64,000 nt of DNA from Ramlibacter sp. Leaf400 (GCF_001424545.1 NZ_LMQL01000010.1:300673-364672); one strand, 5' to 3'. Positions 49,673 through 58,170 are shown, counted from the first letter of the stretch. Program-made: numbers and translations. Notes: generated by a model from the sequence alone, not told the origin.

Positions 49673-51124
49673 TCAGGCCACTCCCGCGCGCCTGGCGGGC
49701 AACTGCACCTGCACGCTGGTGCCCTCGCCTTGCGCGCTGGAGATGGCGACGCTGCCCCCCAGCAGCCTGGCGCGTTCGCGCAGGCCGAGCAGGCCGAGCG
49801 ACTCGGGCCTGCGCGCGCCCGTGGTGGCGAAACCCACGCCGTCGTCCCGCACGCACAGCGTGATCGCTTCCGCGCTCCTGTCCACGCGGACCTGCACGTG
49901 CCGCGCCTGCGCGTGCTTGCGCACGTTGGCGAGCGACTCCTGGACGATGCGGAAGACGGCCGTTGCGTAAGGCTCGTCCACCTCCAGGTCCTCGTCCATC
50001 TCGAGATCGCAATCCACCTCCGCACGCTGGCGGAAGCCCTGCACGAGCCACTGCAGCGCCGGCGCAAGGCCCAGGTCGTCCAGCACCGGCGGGCGCAGGT
50101 CCGCCGCGATGCGGCGGGTGGCGGCCGTGCTGCCTTCCAGTATCGTCTCCATGGCGTCGAGTTTCGCGGGGACGTCCGCGGAGCCACTCCTGTAGTTCTT
50201 GCGCAGCCAGTGGAGATCCATCGTGAGCGCCGTGAGCGACTGGGCCAGTTCGTCGTGCAGTTCTCGCGCGATGCGGGCCTTCTCCTGCTCGCGCGCGCCG
50301 CTGGCCTCGGCGGCGAAGGCGGCGAGTTCCTCCTGCGCCTGGACGCGCTCGGTGACGTCCCGCAGGATCACCGAGTAGAGCTTGCCCTCGTCGGTCTCGA
50401 GCTGGGAGATCGACGCTTCCATCGGGAACTCCTGGCCGTTGGCGCGCAGGCCGACGATCAGGGCGCCCGCGCCCATGCGGCGGGTGGTGATGCCCGTCTC
50501 GCCGAAGCGCTTGACGTGCTGCCGGTGCGCCGCCCGGAACCGCTGGGGCATCAGCATCTCCATCGGCCGGCCCATCACCTGCACGGCCGGCCAGCCGAAG
50601 ATCCGCTCGGCCGTCCGGTTGTAGAGCACGATGCGCTGGCTGGCGTCGACCGTGACGATCGCATCCATTGCCGAGTCGACCAGGCCCGAGAGCCGCGATG
50701 CGAGCCGCGCCTGCTCCCGCTCGGCCTGGGCCCGTTCCGTCACGTCGCGCAAGATCACCGTGAAAAGCTTGCCCTCCGGCAGATCCACCTGCGAGATCGA
50801 TGCGTCCACCGGGAATTCCTCACCGCTGACGCGTCGGCCGTACACCACGGCGCTGCCGCTCATCCGGCGCGAGGTCACTCCAGTGGCACCGAAACGCCGC
50901 ACGGCGGCGTTGTGCGATGCCTGGAAACGCTCGGGCAGCAGCAAGGTCAGCGGCTGCCCGAGCGCCTGCTCGGGCGGCCAGCCGAAGATCTTCTCGGCCG
51001 CGCGGTTGTACAGCACGATGCGCTGCCCCTCGTCCACCGAGATGATCGCGTCCATGGCCGAGTCCAGCAGGCTGGCGAGGCGAGCCGCAGCGCTGGAATC
51101 GGCCTTCCACGCAAAACCCGGCAT
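49673..51124 (-). CDS. PAS-PAS sensor histidine kinase of the HisKA_3/NarX class (483 aa)
   Basis: Soluble kinase with two PAS domains of close sequence (about 15-135 and 140-265; both have SAMDAIISVDEGQRIVLYNR or the variant SAMDAIVTVDASQRIVLYNR, and end in ILRDVTER), suggesting a duplication. The HisKA_3 box is RIARELHDELAQSLTAL (H about 290) and the HATPase has VFRIVQESLANVRKHA, VRDDGVGFATTG and LGLLGLRERARLLGG. It should phosphorylate a NarL/FixJ-type regulator, but none is adjacent. Transcribed from a sigma70-like promoter with -10 TAGAGT. ATG 51124 begins MPGFAWKADSS. Confidence 0.92.
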   Translation of the reverse strand: MPGFAWKADSSAAARLASLLDSAMDAIISVDEGQRIVLYNRAAEKIFGWPPEQALGQPLTLLLPERFQASHNAAVRRFGATGVTSRRMSGSAVVYGRRVSGEEFPVDASISQVDLPEGKLFTVILRDVTERAQAEREQARLASRLSGLVDSAMDAIVTVDASQRIVLYNRTAERIFGWPAVQVMGRPMEMLMPQRFRAAHRQHVKRFGETGITTRRMGAGALIVGLRANGQEFPMEASISQLETDEGKLYSVILRDVTERVQAQEELAAFAAEASGAREQEKARIARELHDELAQSLTALTMDLHWLRKNYRSGSADVPAKLDAMETILEGSTAATRRIAADLRPPVLDDLGLAPALQWLVQGFRQRAEVDCDLEMDEDLEVDEPYATAVFRIVQESLANVRKHAQARHVQVRVDRSAEAITLCVRDDGVGFATTGARRPESLGLLGLRERARLLGGSVAISSAQGEGTSVQVQLPARRAGVA

Positions 51125-51157
51125 GAGATGCCCCCTGCATCCGGTTCAGGAGTGCCC

Positions 51158-51185
51158 ACTCTAGCGGCCCGCGCGCGCAAAGCAA
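51158..51185 (-). promoter_or_regulatory. Promoter of the PAS-PAS kinase gene
   Basis: Minus strand TTGCTT (51185-51180), 16 bp, TAGAGT (51163-51158). No FNR-type palindrome at the expected place; this looks like a plain sigma70 promoter with the same -10. Confidence 0.5.
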
Positions 51186-51240
51186 GCCGCGCGCGGGACC
51201 AGGGAATCCACTCCTTCCGACCCGGCGCAACATCGGCCGC

Positions 51241-51282
51241 TTGACACGCATCAACCAGGCGGGCGGACCGCCTGGCTAGAGT
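51241..51282 (+). promoter_or_regulatory. FNR-type promoter of the quinone reductase/P-type ATPase operon
   Basis: TTGAC-ACGC-ATCAA (51241-51254) with -10 TAGAGT at 51277-51282. Predicted start 51288-51289, the ATG, so the message is probably leaderless. Confidence 0.75.
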
Positions 51283-51287
51283 CGGCC

Positions 51288-51878
51288 ATGCCGCAGAACG
51301 TCCTCATCCTCCAGGGCCACCCCGATGCGGGTGCAGGTCACCTCTGCCACGCGTTGGCCGACTCGTATGCGCAGGGTGCGCAGGAGGCGGGACACGACGT
51401 GCGGCGCATCGACATCGGCACGCTCGACTTTCCGCTCCTGCGAAGCCAGAAGCAGTGGGAGGCCGGGGCGCTGCCGCCGGCGCTCCAACCTGCGCAGGAG
51501 GACATCCGCTGGGCGTCCCACGTCGTCATCGTCTTTCCGCTCTGGCTCGGCGACATGCCTGCGCTGGTCAAGGGCTTCCTGGAACAGGTGCTGCGGCCGG
51601 GTTTCGCGTTCCGCTACAAGGAAGGTGGCACGGCCTGGCCCGAGAAGGGCCTGCGGGGCCGCACGGCGCGCGTGATCGTGACCATGGGGATGCCGCCGCT
51701 GGTGTACCGCTGGATGTTCCGCGCGCACAGCGTGAAATCGCTGGAGCGCAACATCCTGGGCTTCGTCGGCATCGCCCCCGTGCACGAGACCCTTGTGGGA
51801 GGCTTGGGCGGTCTCGGTGAAGAAGGCGCGCGGAAGTTGCTCGCCAGGGTGAGGCGCCTGGGGGCCCGCGCGGAGTGA
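51288..51878 (+). CDS. NAD(P)H dehydrogenase (quinone), KefF/MdaB-like flavodoxin fold (196 aa)
   Basis: FMN- or FAD-dependent reductase. MPQNVLILQGHPDAGAGHLC contains the phosphate-loop pattern (G-H-P-D) of the NQO/KefF group; VVIVFPLWLGDMPALVKGFL and FAFRYKEGG are its other conserved parts. Two-electron reduction of quinones avoids radical formation. ATG 51288 begins exactly at the predicted mRNA start. A P-type ATPase follows by 6 bp. KefF-like proteins activate K+ efflux, so a link to ion transport is possible but inferred only. Confidence 0.88.
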   Translation: MPQNVLILQGHPDAGAGHLCHALADSYAQGAQEAGHDVRRIDIGTLDFPLLRSQKQWEAGALPPALQPAQEDIRWASHVVIVFPLWLGDMPALVKGFLEQVLRPGFAFRYKEGGTAWPEKGLRGRTARVIVTMGMPPLVYRWMFRAHSVKSLERNILGFVGIAPVHETLVGGLGGLGEEGARKLLARVRRLGARAE

Positions 51879-51884
51879 GTTCGG

Positions 51885-54620
51885 ATGGACGCCGCAACCC
51901 GGCAGGATGATTCCGGCTGCAAGGGGGCCGAGGCACCCACCGCCCATCCCGAGCCCGCCTGGCACTCGCTCGAGGCGCCCGATCTGGTGCTGCGGCTCGA
52001 TGTCGATCCACGCCGTGGGCTGGATGGATTGCAGGTGAACGAAAGGCTGCGGCGGCAGGGGCCCAATGTCCTGCCCAAGGCGCCGCCGCGCGCGCTCTGG
52101 CGTGTCTTCGCACGACAGTTCGCAAGCCCACTGGTGCTGATCCTGTTCGCCGCCGCCGCGCTGGCCGCGGCACTGGGCCACCACGGCGACTCGGGCGTGA
52201 TCCTGTCGGTGGTCCTGGTCAATGCGCTGGTCGGTCTCGTGCAGGAGGGGCGTGCAGAACGCTCGATGGCGGCGTTGCGCCGCTTGTCCCAGGTCCAGGT
52301 GCGCGTGCTGCGCGAAGGCACGGAGTCGCTCGTCTTGGCCGCGCAGCTCGTGCCGGGGGACCTCGTCCTCCTGGCGGCGGGCGACGCCGTCGCCGCCGAT
52401 GCGCGGCTGCTGGAGCAGGCGCAGCTGCACGCGGCGGAAGCGGCGCTCACCGGCGAATCGGTTCCGGTCGCCAAGACCGCCCAGGTGCTGCCGCCAGCCA
52501 CGGGACTGGCCGACCGCCGCAACATGGTGTTCTCCGGCACGTACGTCACCGCCGGCCGCGCCCGCGCGGTGGTGGTCGCGACGGCCGCGCACACGCAGGT
52601 CGGGCGCATCGCGCGGCTCACCGCGGCGGCCACGGAGCCGGACACGCCGCTGCAGGAGCGCATCGGGCGCTTCGGACGGGCGCTGGTCGCGGCCGCGTTC
52701 GGGCTGTTCGTGCTGGTGCTGCTGCTGGGCCTCTGGCGGCAACTGCCGCTGGCCGACGTGCTGATGGTGGCCATCAGCCAGATGGTCTCCATGGTCCCGG
52801 AGGGCCTGCCGGTGGCGATGACAATCGCGCTGGCGGTGGGCATGCAGCGCATGGCGCGCCAGGGTGTGATCATCCGTCGCCTCGCCGCGGTGGAGACGCT
52901 GGGGTCCACCACGGTGATCTGCAGCGACAAGACCGGCACGCTGACCCGCAACGAGATGACGGTGACGCGGCTGTGGCTGCCGCCGGAGGAGGACGGGGCC
53001 GCGCGCCGGATCGACGTCGGCGGCACCGGCTACGCCCCCGAAGGCGGGCTTGCCGAAGACGGCGCGCCGCTGGCGCAGCGGTCGCCCGCGCTGCAGGCGA
53101 TGCTGGAAGCCGCGGCGCTGTGCAACGACGCGCAGCTGCTGCCCCCGCAGGACGGCACCGGCTGGCGGGTGGCCGGCGATCCGACCGAGGGCGCGCTGCT
53201 GGTGCTGGCGCTCAAGGCCGGCCTGGATCTGCAGGCCCTGCGCGCGCAGGCGCCCCGCGCCGCCGAACTGCCGTTCGACTCCGATGCCAAGCTGATGGCC
53301 ACGCTGCACGCCTGGCCGGGCGCACGGCGCCGGGGGCTGGTGAAAGGCGCGCCCGAGGCGGTGCTGCGGCTGTGCGCAGGCCAGTCGCCGTTGCTGCTGC
53401 GGGCCGCCCGCGCGTGTGCCGACGAGATGTCCTCGCAGGCGCTGCGCGTGCTGGCGTTCGCCGAAGTGGAAGACGGCGCGCTGGAACTGGAGGGCGGCTT
53501 CGGCGCGCTGGCCGGCCGCGTCCGCCTGCTCGGGCTGGCGGGCCAGATCGACCCGCCCCGCGAGGAAGCGCGCCAGGCCGTCGCCGACTGCCGGGCCGCC
53601 GGCATCCGGCCGGTGATGGTGACGGGCGACCACAAGCTCACCGGCCTGGCCATCGCCAGGGCGCTGGGCATCGCCCGGCCCGGCGACCTCGCCCTCGACG
53701 GCGAGGAACTGGAGCGCATGGGCGAGGCGCAGCTGCGTGCGGCGCTGCCCGGCATCGCCGTCTTCGCGCGCGTGCAGCCCGCCCAGAAGCTGCGCATCGT
53801 GGAGGCACTGCAGGCCGGCGGCGAGGTGGTGGCGATGACCGGCGACGGCGTGAACGACGCGCCCGCCCTGGCCCGGGCCGACATCGGCGTCGCCATGGGC
53901 ATCACGGGCACCGAGGTGGCCAAGAGTGCCGCGCGCATCGTCATCACCGACGACAACTTCGCGACCATCGTGCACGCCGTCGAGCAGGGCCGCGTGGTGT
54001 ACGGCAACCTCAAGAAGGTCATCCTGTTCCTGTTCGCCACCTCGGTGGACGAGATCGCCCTGCTGCTCCTCGCGCTGCTCGCGGGCTACCCGCTGCCGCT
54101 GGCGGCGGTCCAGATCCTGTGGATCAACATCGTCACCGAGGGCACGCTCACGGTGAACCTGGTCATGGAGCCGGCGGACGGCCGGGAGATGCGGCGCCCG
54201 CCCGTGCCGCGCACGGACCCGCTGCTGGACCGGTTGCTGCTGCAACGGGTGGCCCTGATGGCCGCGCTCACCGTAGCGGTGTGCTTCGGCTGGTTCGCCT
54301 GGCGCCTGGCGGGCGGCGGGGACATCGCCGCTGTGCGCACCGAGACCTTCACCCTGCTGGCCATGTGCCAGTGGTTCAACGTGCTGAACTGCCAGTCGGC
54401 CACGCGGACGAGCCTGGGGCCGGCGCTGCTGCGCAACCGGTGGCTGCTCGGCGGGCTCCTGTTGTCCATCGCGCTCCAGCTGGCCGTGCTGTACCTCCCG
54501 GTGATGAACGCGATGCTGCACACGGTGCCGCTGACCGGGTGGACGCTGCTGCTGCTGGCGGGGCTGGGCAGCACGGTGCTCTGGGGCGAGGAGCTGAGGA
54601 AGCTCGTGGCGCGGCAATGA
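51885..54620 (+). CDS. P2-type cation-transporting ATPase (911 aa)
   Basis: HAD-type P-ATPase of the calcium/Mn2+/unknown-cation branch. The N-terminal cation ATPase domain (LVLRLDVDPRRGLDGLQVNERLRRQG, split) is followed by M1-M2, the actuator loop with TGES (LTGESVPVAK), M4 with VPEGLP (MVSMVPEGLPVAMTIAL), phosphorylation site D348 (CSDKTGTLT), [18 protein letters not shown], and M5-M10 at the C-terminus. In M6 the usual N-L-V-T-D-G is N-I-V-T-E-G followed by TLTVNLVMEPAD, a variant whose ion is not known. It is coupled to a quinone reductase and controlled by an FNR-type promoter. Length is normal. Confidence 0.92.
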   Translation: MDAATRQDDSGCKGAEAPTAHPEPAWHSLEAPDLVLRLDVDPRRGLDGLQVNERLRRQGPNVLPKAPPRALWRVFARQFASPLVLILFAAAALAAALGHHGDSGVILSVVLVNALVGLVQEGRAERSMAALRRLSQVQVRVLREGTESLVLAAQLVPGDLVLLAAGDAVAADARLLEQAQLHAAEAALTGESVPVAKTAQVLPPATGLADRRNMVFSGTYVTAGRARAVVVATAAHTQVGRIARLTAAATEPDTPLQERIGRFGRALVAAAFGLFVLVLLLGLWRQLPLADVLMVAISQMVSMVPEGLPVAMTIALAVGMQRMARQGVIIRRLAAVETLGSTTVICSDKTGTLTRNEMTVTRLWLPPEEDGAARRIDVGGTGYAPEGGLAEDGAPLAQRSPALQAMLEAAALCNDAQLLPPQDGTGWRVAGDPTEGALLVLALKAGLDLQALRAQAPRAAELPFDSDAKLMATLHAWPGARRRGLVKGAPEAVLRLCAGQSPLLLRAARACADEMSSQALRVLAFAEVEDGALELEGGFGALAGRVRLLGLAGQIDPPREEARQAVADCRAAGIRPVMVTGDHKLTGLAIARALGIARPGDLALDGEELERMGEAQLRAALPGIAVFARVQPAQKLRIVEALQAGGEVVAMTGDGVNDAPALARADIGVAMGITGTEVAKSAARIVITDDNFATIVHAVEQGRVVYGNLKKVILFLFATSVDEIALLLLALLAGYPLPLAAVQILWINIVTEGTLTVNLVMEPADGREMRRPPVPRTDPLLDRLLLQRVALMAALTVAVCFGWFAWRLAGGGDIAAVRTETFTLLAMCQWFNVLNCQSATRTSLGPALLRNRWLLGGLLLSIALQLAVLYLPVMNAMLHTVPLTGWTLLLLAGLGSTVLWGEELRKLVARQ

Positions 54621-54662
54621 CCGCATTGCCGCGCTGCACCTCGCGTGCGGCGCGCCTGGGGG

Positions 54663-54704
54663 TTGACCTGGCGCAAGGCTGCGCACGTTCCGCGCGCCTA
54701 TCGT
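54663..54704 (+). promoter_or_regulatory. FNR-type promoter of the tandem-domain Usp gene
   Basis: TTGAC-CTGG-CGCAA (54663-54676) with -10 TATCGT at 54699-54704. The second half-site is degenerate. Transcription should start near 54711, 25 nt before the ATG. Confidence 0.6.
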
Positions 54705-54735
54705 TGGTAGAGCCGACGCCCCTGGAGAAAATCCC

Positions 54736-55563
54736 ATGCCCACCGAAATACGCCAGCTCCTCGTCCACCTCGATGCGGGCCGGCGCATCCGCGAGACGGT
54801 CTCCTGCGCGCGCCGGCTGGCGGCCGACCACGGTGCCTGCATCGCCGCCGTGCACGCCCCGGTGCCGGCGATGGCGGAACTGCCGATCGTCCCGGGCCTG
54901 GGGCCCGCGGCCCAGTCCTTCCTGGAGTTCCAGAAGGAGCGACGCCGCGCGGTGCACGCGAGCTTCGAGCGCGCCATGCGCGATCCGGGCCCGGCGGTCG
55001 AGGCGACCTGGGGAGAGGTGAACGAGTTCCCGCTGGCGGGCACCTTCGCCGAAGCCGCCTTCAGTGCGGACCTCCTGGTGCTGACCCAGCCGGATCCGCA
55101 GCACCGGGCCGAGGACGTGCCGCACGACTTCAACGAGGCGGTGGTCGCCGCCAGCGGCAAGCCCAGCCTGATCCTGCCGCCGTCCGGGGCCCTGCCGATG
55201 GGGTTCCGCACGGTCGCCATCGGCTGGAAGCCCACGCGCGAGGCCGCCCGCGCCGTGGCCGGGGCGATGCCCCTGCTGCGCAAGGCCGCCCGGGTGCACG
55301 TGCTCGCCTGGGGCCGGCAGCGCGCCCTGCCGCTCAACCTGGCCGGCTACCTGCGGGCGCATGGCGTCACCGCGCAGTGGCACCTGCAGGACCAGGAACC
55401 CCCGCGCGCCGGCGAGCACCTGCTGGCGCAATCGGCGGAGCTCGGCGCCGACCTGCTGGTGATGGGCTGCTATGGCCACAGCCGGGCCGGCGAGTGGCTT
55501 CTGGGTGGTGCGTCCCGCAGCGTCCTGCGCGGCATGGCGCTGCCGGTGCTGATGGCGCACTGA
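54736..55563 (+). CDS. Universal stress protein, two-domain type (275 aa)
   Basis: It begins MPTEIRQLLVHLDAGRRIRE, with an N-terminal degenerate Usp domain (about 1-145) and a C-terminal one (about 155-275: FRTVAIGWKPTREAARAVAG, and GADLLVMGCYGHSRAGEWLLGGAS). The last motif reads G-x2-G-x9-G-G, so the usual S/T after the last glycine is absent, and ATP binding may be weak. The paralogue at 55625-56461 has the same layout and lies convergent, 61 bp away. Both look like products of a local duplication and inversion. Confidence 0.9.
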   Translation: MPTEIRQLLVHLDAGRRIRETVSCARRLAADHGACIAAVHAPVPAMAELPIVPGLGPAAQSFLEFQKERRRAVHASFERAMRDPGPAVEATWGEVNEFPLAGTFAEAAFSADLLVLTQPDPQHRAEDVPHDFNEAVVAASGKPSLILPPSGALPMGFRTVAIGWKPTREAARAVAGAMPLLRKAARVHVLAWGRQRALPLNLAGYLRAHGVTAQWHLQDQEPPRAGEHLLAQSAELGADLLVMGCYGHSRAGEWLLGGASRSVLRGMALPVLMAH

Positions 55564-55599
55564 GATCGGCGGCGCAGGCGAAGACGAACGGGTTCATTG

Positions 55600-55615
55600 G
55601 CGCCCGGCCGGGCGC
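55600..55615. repeat. 16-bp palindrome between convergent usp genes
   Basis: GCGCCCGGCCGGGCGC is a perfect palindrome at 55600-55615. There is no T-run, so it is at best a weak terminator for the two convergent genes. Confidence 0.4.
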
Positions 55616-55624
55616 GCTGGGACG

Positions 55625-56461
55625 CTAGTGCGCCATCAGCACGGGCAGCGTCATCGACCGCAGCACCGTGCGCGAGACCCCGCCCAGCATCCATTCGCGG
55701 GCCCGGCCGTGCCCATAGCAGCCCATCACCAGCAGGTCGGCCCCGAGGTCGAACGCCTGCGACAGCAGCAGTTCGCCGAGGTCTCCCGGCTCTTCCCCGC
55801 GCCGGTGCCAGCGTGCGGTGACGCCGTACAGGTTCAGGTAACGGTCCAGGTCGAGCACGCCCCCCTCGTCCTCGTCCTCGTCCGGGCCCCAGGTGACCAC
55901 ATGGACCTGCGCCGCGCGCTGCAGCAGGGGCATGGCGCCGGCGACCGCGTGGGCCGTCTCGCGCGTGGGCTTCCAGGCGATCGCGAGGGTGGCGAACGCC
56001 TGCGGCAGCGGTCCGACCGCCGGCAGGATCAGCGCCGGCTTGCCGCTGGCGGCCAGCACGAGTTCGTTGAAGTCGCGTGGCGCCTCGCCCGGGCCGAGGT
56101 CGGGGTGAGGCTGGCTCAGGACCAGCAGGTCGGCATACAGGGCCTGCTGGGCAAAGGCGCCCGCCATCTGCAGTTCGCAGATCTCGCCGAATTGCGCCGC
56201 CGGGCCGGGGCCCGACATCGCGGCATCGAAGGTCGTGCGCACGGCCTTGCGCCGCTGGGCGTCCAGGTCGGCCAGGGCCGCGCCGGTGAGCGCACCCAGC
56301 TCGCCCACGACGGGCACCGAGACCAGCGCGGGGCGTGTCACGTCCAGGGCCGCCAGGGCCGCGCCCTGCTCCTGGGCCAGGCGGCGCCCGCACATCACGG
56401 CTTCGGTGATGCGCCTGCCGGCGTCCAGGTGCACCAGGATCTGCGTATAGGAAGTGGTCAT
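55625..56461 (-). CDS. Universal stress protein, two-domain type (278 aa)
   Basis: A paralogue of the protein at 54736-55563: starts MTTSYTQILVHLDAGRRITE, then ALDVTRPALVSVPVVGELGA, and in the C-terminal domain ATLAIAWKPTRETAHAVAGA and GADLLVMGCYGHGRAREWML. It has an acidic insertion DEDEDEGGVLDLDRYLN. Two Usp-like halves of about 140 residues are seen. Expected role is stress survival at low oxygen. The ATG at 56461 lies 24 nt from the -10 TATCTT of the bidirectional FNR-type promoter. The last residues LPVLMAH are also shared by its paralogue. Confidence 0.9.
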   Translation of the reverse strand: MTTSYTQILVHLDAGRRITEAVMCGRRLAQEQGAALAALDVTRPALVSVPVVGELGALTGAALADLDAQRRKAVRTTFDAAMSGPGPAAQFGEICELQMAGAFAQQALYADLLVLSQPHPDLGPGEAPRDFNELVLAASGKPALILPAVGPLPQAFATLAIAWKPTRETAHAVAGAMPLLQRAAQVHVVTWGPDEDEDEGGVLDLDRYLNLYGVTARWHRRGEEPGDLGELLLSQAFDLGADLLVMGCYGHGRAREWMLGGVSRTVLRSMTLPVLMAH

Positions 56462-56484
56462 GGAGGGCTCCGGTCGGGAGACTC

Positions 56485-56554
56485 AAGATAGGCGCCCGGA
56501 TCGGACGCCCACTTGCGAAAGATCAAGCGGGGACGCGCGGGGTATGCCTAGATT
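56485..56554. promoter_or_regulatory. Bidirectional FNR-type promoter between two usp genes
   Basis: One site TTGCG-AAAG-ATCAA (56513-56526) has -10 TATCTT (56490-56485, minus) and TAGATT (56549-56554, plus), each exactly 29.5 bp from its centre. It should activate both divergent Usp genes. Confidence 0.75.
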
Positions 56555-56612
56555 GCTTACCCATCGGGGCCAGGCGGCAACCCGCCGGCCTGGCGCCCGA
56601 CAGGAGGCAACC

Positions 56613-57047
56613 ATGTACAGACGAATCCTGGTGGCAGTGGACGGCAGCGACACCTCGAACAAGGCGCTGGTCGCTGCGCTGCAGCTGGCCCGAGACCGCG
56701 ACGCGCAGGTGCTGCTGCTGCATTGCGTGGACGAGCTGCTGCTGCTCGCCGCCGGTGGGCTCGGGGTGGGATCCGCGCCCGAACGCGGCAGCAGGGTCCT
56801 GGAGGATGCCGAGGCCATCGCCAAGGCGGCAGGCGTGCGGGTCGACAAGCGCCTGGTCGACATGCCGGCCCAGCGCCTCGGCGAGACGGTCGCCGAGCAC
56901 GCCAGGGACTGGAAGGCCGACCTGGTCGTCATCGGCAGCCACGGCCGCCGGGGCTTGGGCCGGCTGCTGCTGGGCAGCGGGGCCGAGCAGATCCTGCGGC
57001 TGGCGCCGGTGCCGGTGCTCTGCGTGCGGCGCGAAGCCTCGCTGTAG
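56613..57047 (+). CDS. Universal stress protein, UspA family (144 aa)
   Basis: Single-domain Usp starting MYRRILVAVDGSDTSNKALV, with the ATP motif GSHGRRGLGRLLLGSGAEQ (G-x2-G-x9-G-S) and RLAPVPVLCVRR at the end. It closely resembles the Usp at 25463-25912. ATG 56613 has ACAGGAGGCAACC before it. It is divergent from the two-domain Usp and under the shared FNR-type promoter. The last gene on this side of the island. Confidence 0.93.
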   Translation: MYRRILVAVDGSDTSNKALVAALQLARDRDAQVLLLHCVDELLLLAAGGLGVGSAPERGSRVLEDAEAIAKAAGVRVDKRLVDMPAQRLGETVAEHARDWKADLVVIGSHGRRGLGRLLLGSGAEQILRLAPVPVLCVRREASL

Positions 57048-57054
57048 CGGCCGG

Positions 57055-57378
57055 TCATCGGCGGGTTGCCCGCCAGGCGAGTCCCGTTGCAATGATCACC
57101 AGGGCGACGACGGACAGAGTCCAGTCGCCATCTACGGAGGCCGGCACTGCAGCCGGAACCTGCTGCAGCAAAGTAGCCGTTTCGGAAATGGCATGAGGGC
57201 CGGACTGAACCGGCGCCGTCGGCCCGACCAGACCGGGACCGGGCCCTGAAAAGGGACTCAGGGCCAGTTGCCCGGGAGTGGCGCGCACCGACGCGTCTTC
57301 TTCCTGGCTCGCGCCGCCAGGCAGCCGCAGGAGATGCACTCCGCCGGGTGGGGTGAGCTGCGGGCCCTGACTCGTCAT
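57055..57378 (-). CDS. Protein with a single C-terminal membrane helix (107 aa)
   Basis: The N-terminal 80 residues are rich in Gly, Pro, Ser and Ala without secondary structure (MTSQGPQLTPPGGVHLLRLP, and PGPGLVGPTAPVQSG). At the end a hydrophobic helix (WTLSVVALVIIATGLAW) is followed by RATRR. This resembles a sorting tail of the PEP-CTERM kind in shape, but no P-E-P is present and there is no N-terminal signal, so a tail-anchored membrane protein is equally likely. It lies 20 bp after the secreted protein gene. Function unknown. Confidence 0.5.
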   Translation of the reverse strand: MTSQGPQLTPPGGVHLLRLPGGASQEEDASVRATPGQLALSPFSGPGPGLVGPTAPVQSGPHAISETATLLQQVPAAVPASVDGDWTLSVVALVIIATGLAWRATRR

Positions 57379-57398
57379 GCGGCGGACCTCTCAGCGTC

Positions 57399-57929
57399 TC
57401 AGGACGCCGGGAACACGATGATCACGACGGGAGCGTTTAAGCCATCGAACGTCAGCGTGTACGTGAAGCCCGAAACCGTGGGTGATCCCGCCGGCATCGA
57501 CTTGGTCCAGTTGCCGTTGGGGCAGGTCGCCGCGTCCTTGAACGCCTGCTCCGTCGGCGGGTTGGACACGTTGATCGCGCTCACGAAGAGGGTCCCGTTT
57601 CGCACGTCGGTGTCTTCGTCGTTCGAGCTGGCGGTCGTGATCCGGGTCTTCACCGGAACCAGCTTGCCGCCACGATTCGTGCAATCCACGGTGGCCGAGT
57701 ACGACACGGACAAGACCAGGTCGGCATCCGTGTTGCCGACGCCCGCGATCTCGGTCCCGGTACAGCTGACGTTCAGGCCGCTGATCGTGCAGACCGGCTC
57801 CACGGACCCCTGGCGATAGTGCGCGCCATTCGGCGCGTTGGTGAAGTTGGTGTCAGCCCAGACCGAGGTTGACACTGCAAGTACAGCGAGAGACGAGGCC
57901 GCGACGAAGGCAGATGGACGGATGCGCAT
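57399..57929 (-). CDS. Secreted protein of unknown function (176 aa)
   Basis: A signal peptide (MRIRPSAFVAASSLAVLAVS, cleavage after SVWA-DT) precedes a mature part of about 150 residues with a beta-rich look (VEPVCTISGLNVSCTGTEIA, ADLVLSVSYSATVDCTNRGG) and four cysteines likely in disulfides. The C-terminal region is VSGFTYTLTFDGLNAPVVII. It is exported; it has some resemblance in composition to small periplasmic or cell-surface proteins but matches no family known to me. ATG 57929 follows CAGGAGATCACC. It leads a two-gene unit. No FNR-type site was found upstream. Confidence 0.7.
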   Translation of the reverse strand: MRIRPSAFVAASSLAVLAVSTSVWADTNFTNAPNGAHYRQGSVEPVCTISGLNVSCTGTEIAGVGNTDADLVLSVSYSATVDCTNRGGKLVPVKTRITTASSNDEDTDVRNGTLFVSAINVSNPPTEQAFKDAATCPNGNWTKSMPAGSPTVSGFTYTLTFDGLNAPVVIIVFPAS

Positions 57930-58170
57930 GGTGATCTCCTGATGCCGATGGGCGGCACGAGTCAATGTAGAACCCTGGCTCCGATCGGAATACGGGGCGA
58001 CCGACCACTTCTTGGGATGCGCCACCGAACATACGAATGCAGTTCCGTGCTTCTGCATACGGAGTTCCGGCCCGGCATGGAGGGAGACCGCCCGGACGCC
58101 CAGCGGATCCGCCGCGGTTGTCGTTTGGCGCGGCGAAGTGCGATGTAGGACGCATCGCACGCGGTCGTCA
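57930..58170. other. Spacer upstream of the secreted protein gene
   Basis: No gene or palindrome of the FNR type was seen. It should contain the promoter for the minus-strand pair, which I could not place. Confidence 0.4.

Noticed and set aside
49502-51244. 580-codon frame starting at the ATG of the FNR-type promoter at 49454
   Set aside because: After about 55 codons it is antisense to the PAS-PAS kinase and has shadow-like composition. A structured RNA explains the 5' part better, although a short peptide cannot be excluded.
51276-55337. 1353-codon open frame on the minus strand
   Set aside because: It lies antisense to the quinone reductase, P-type ATPase and usp genes; the composition is that of a shadow frame.
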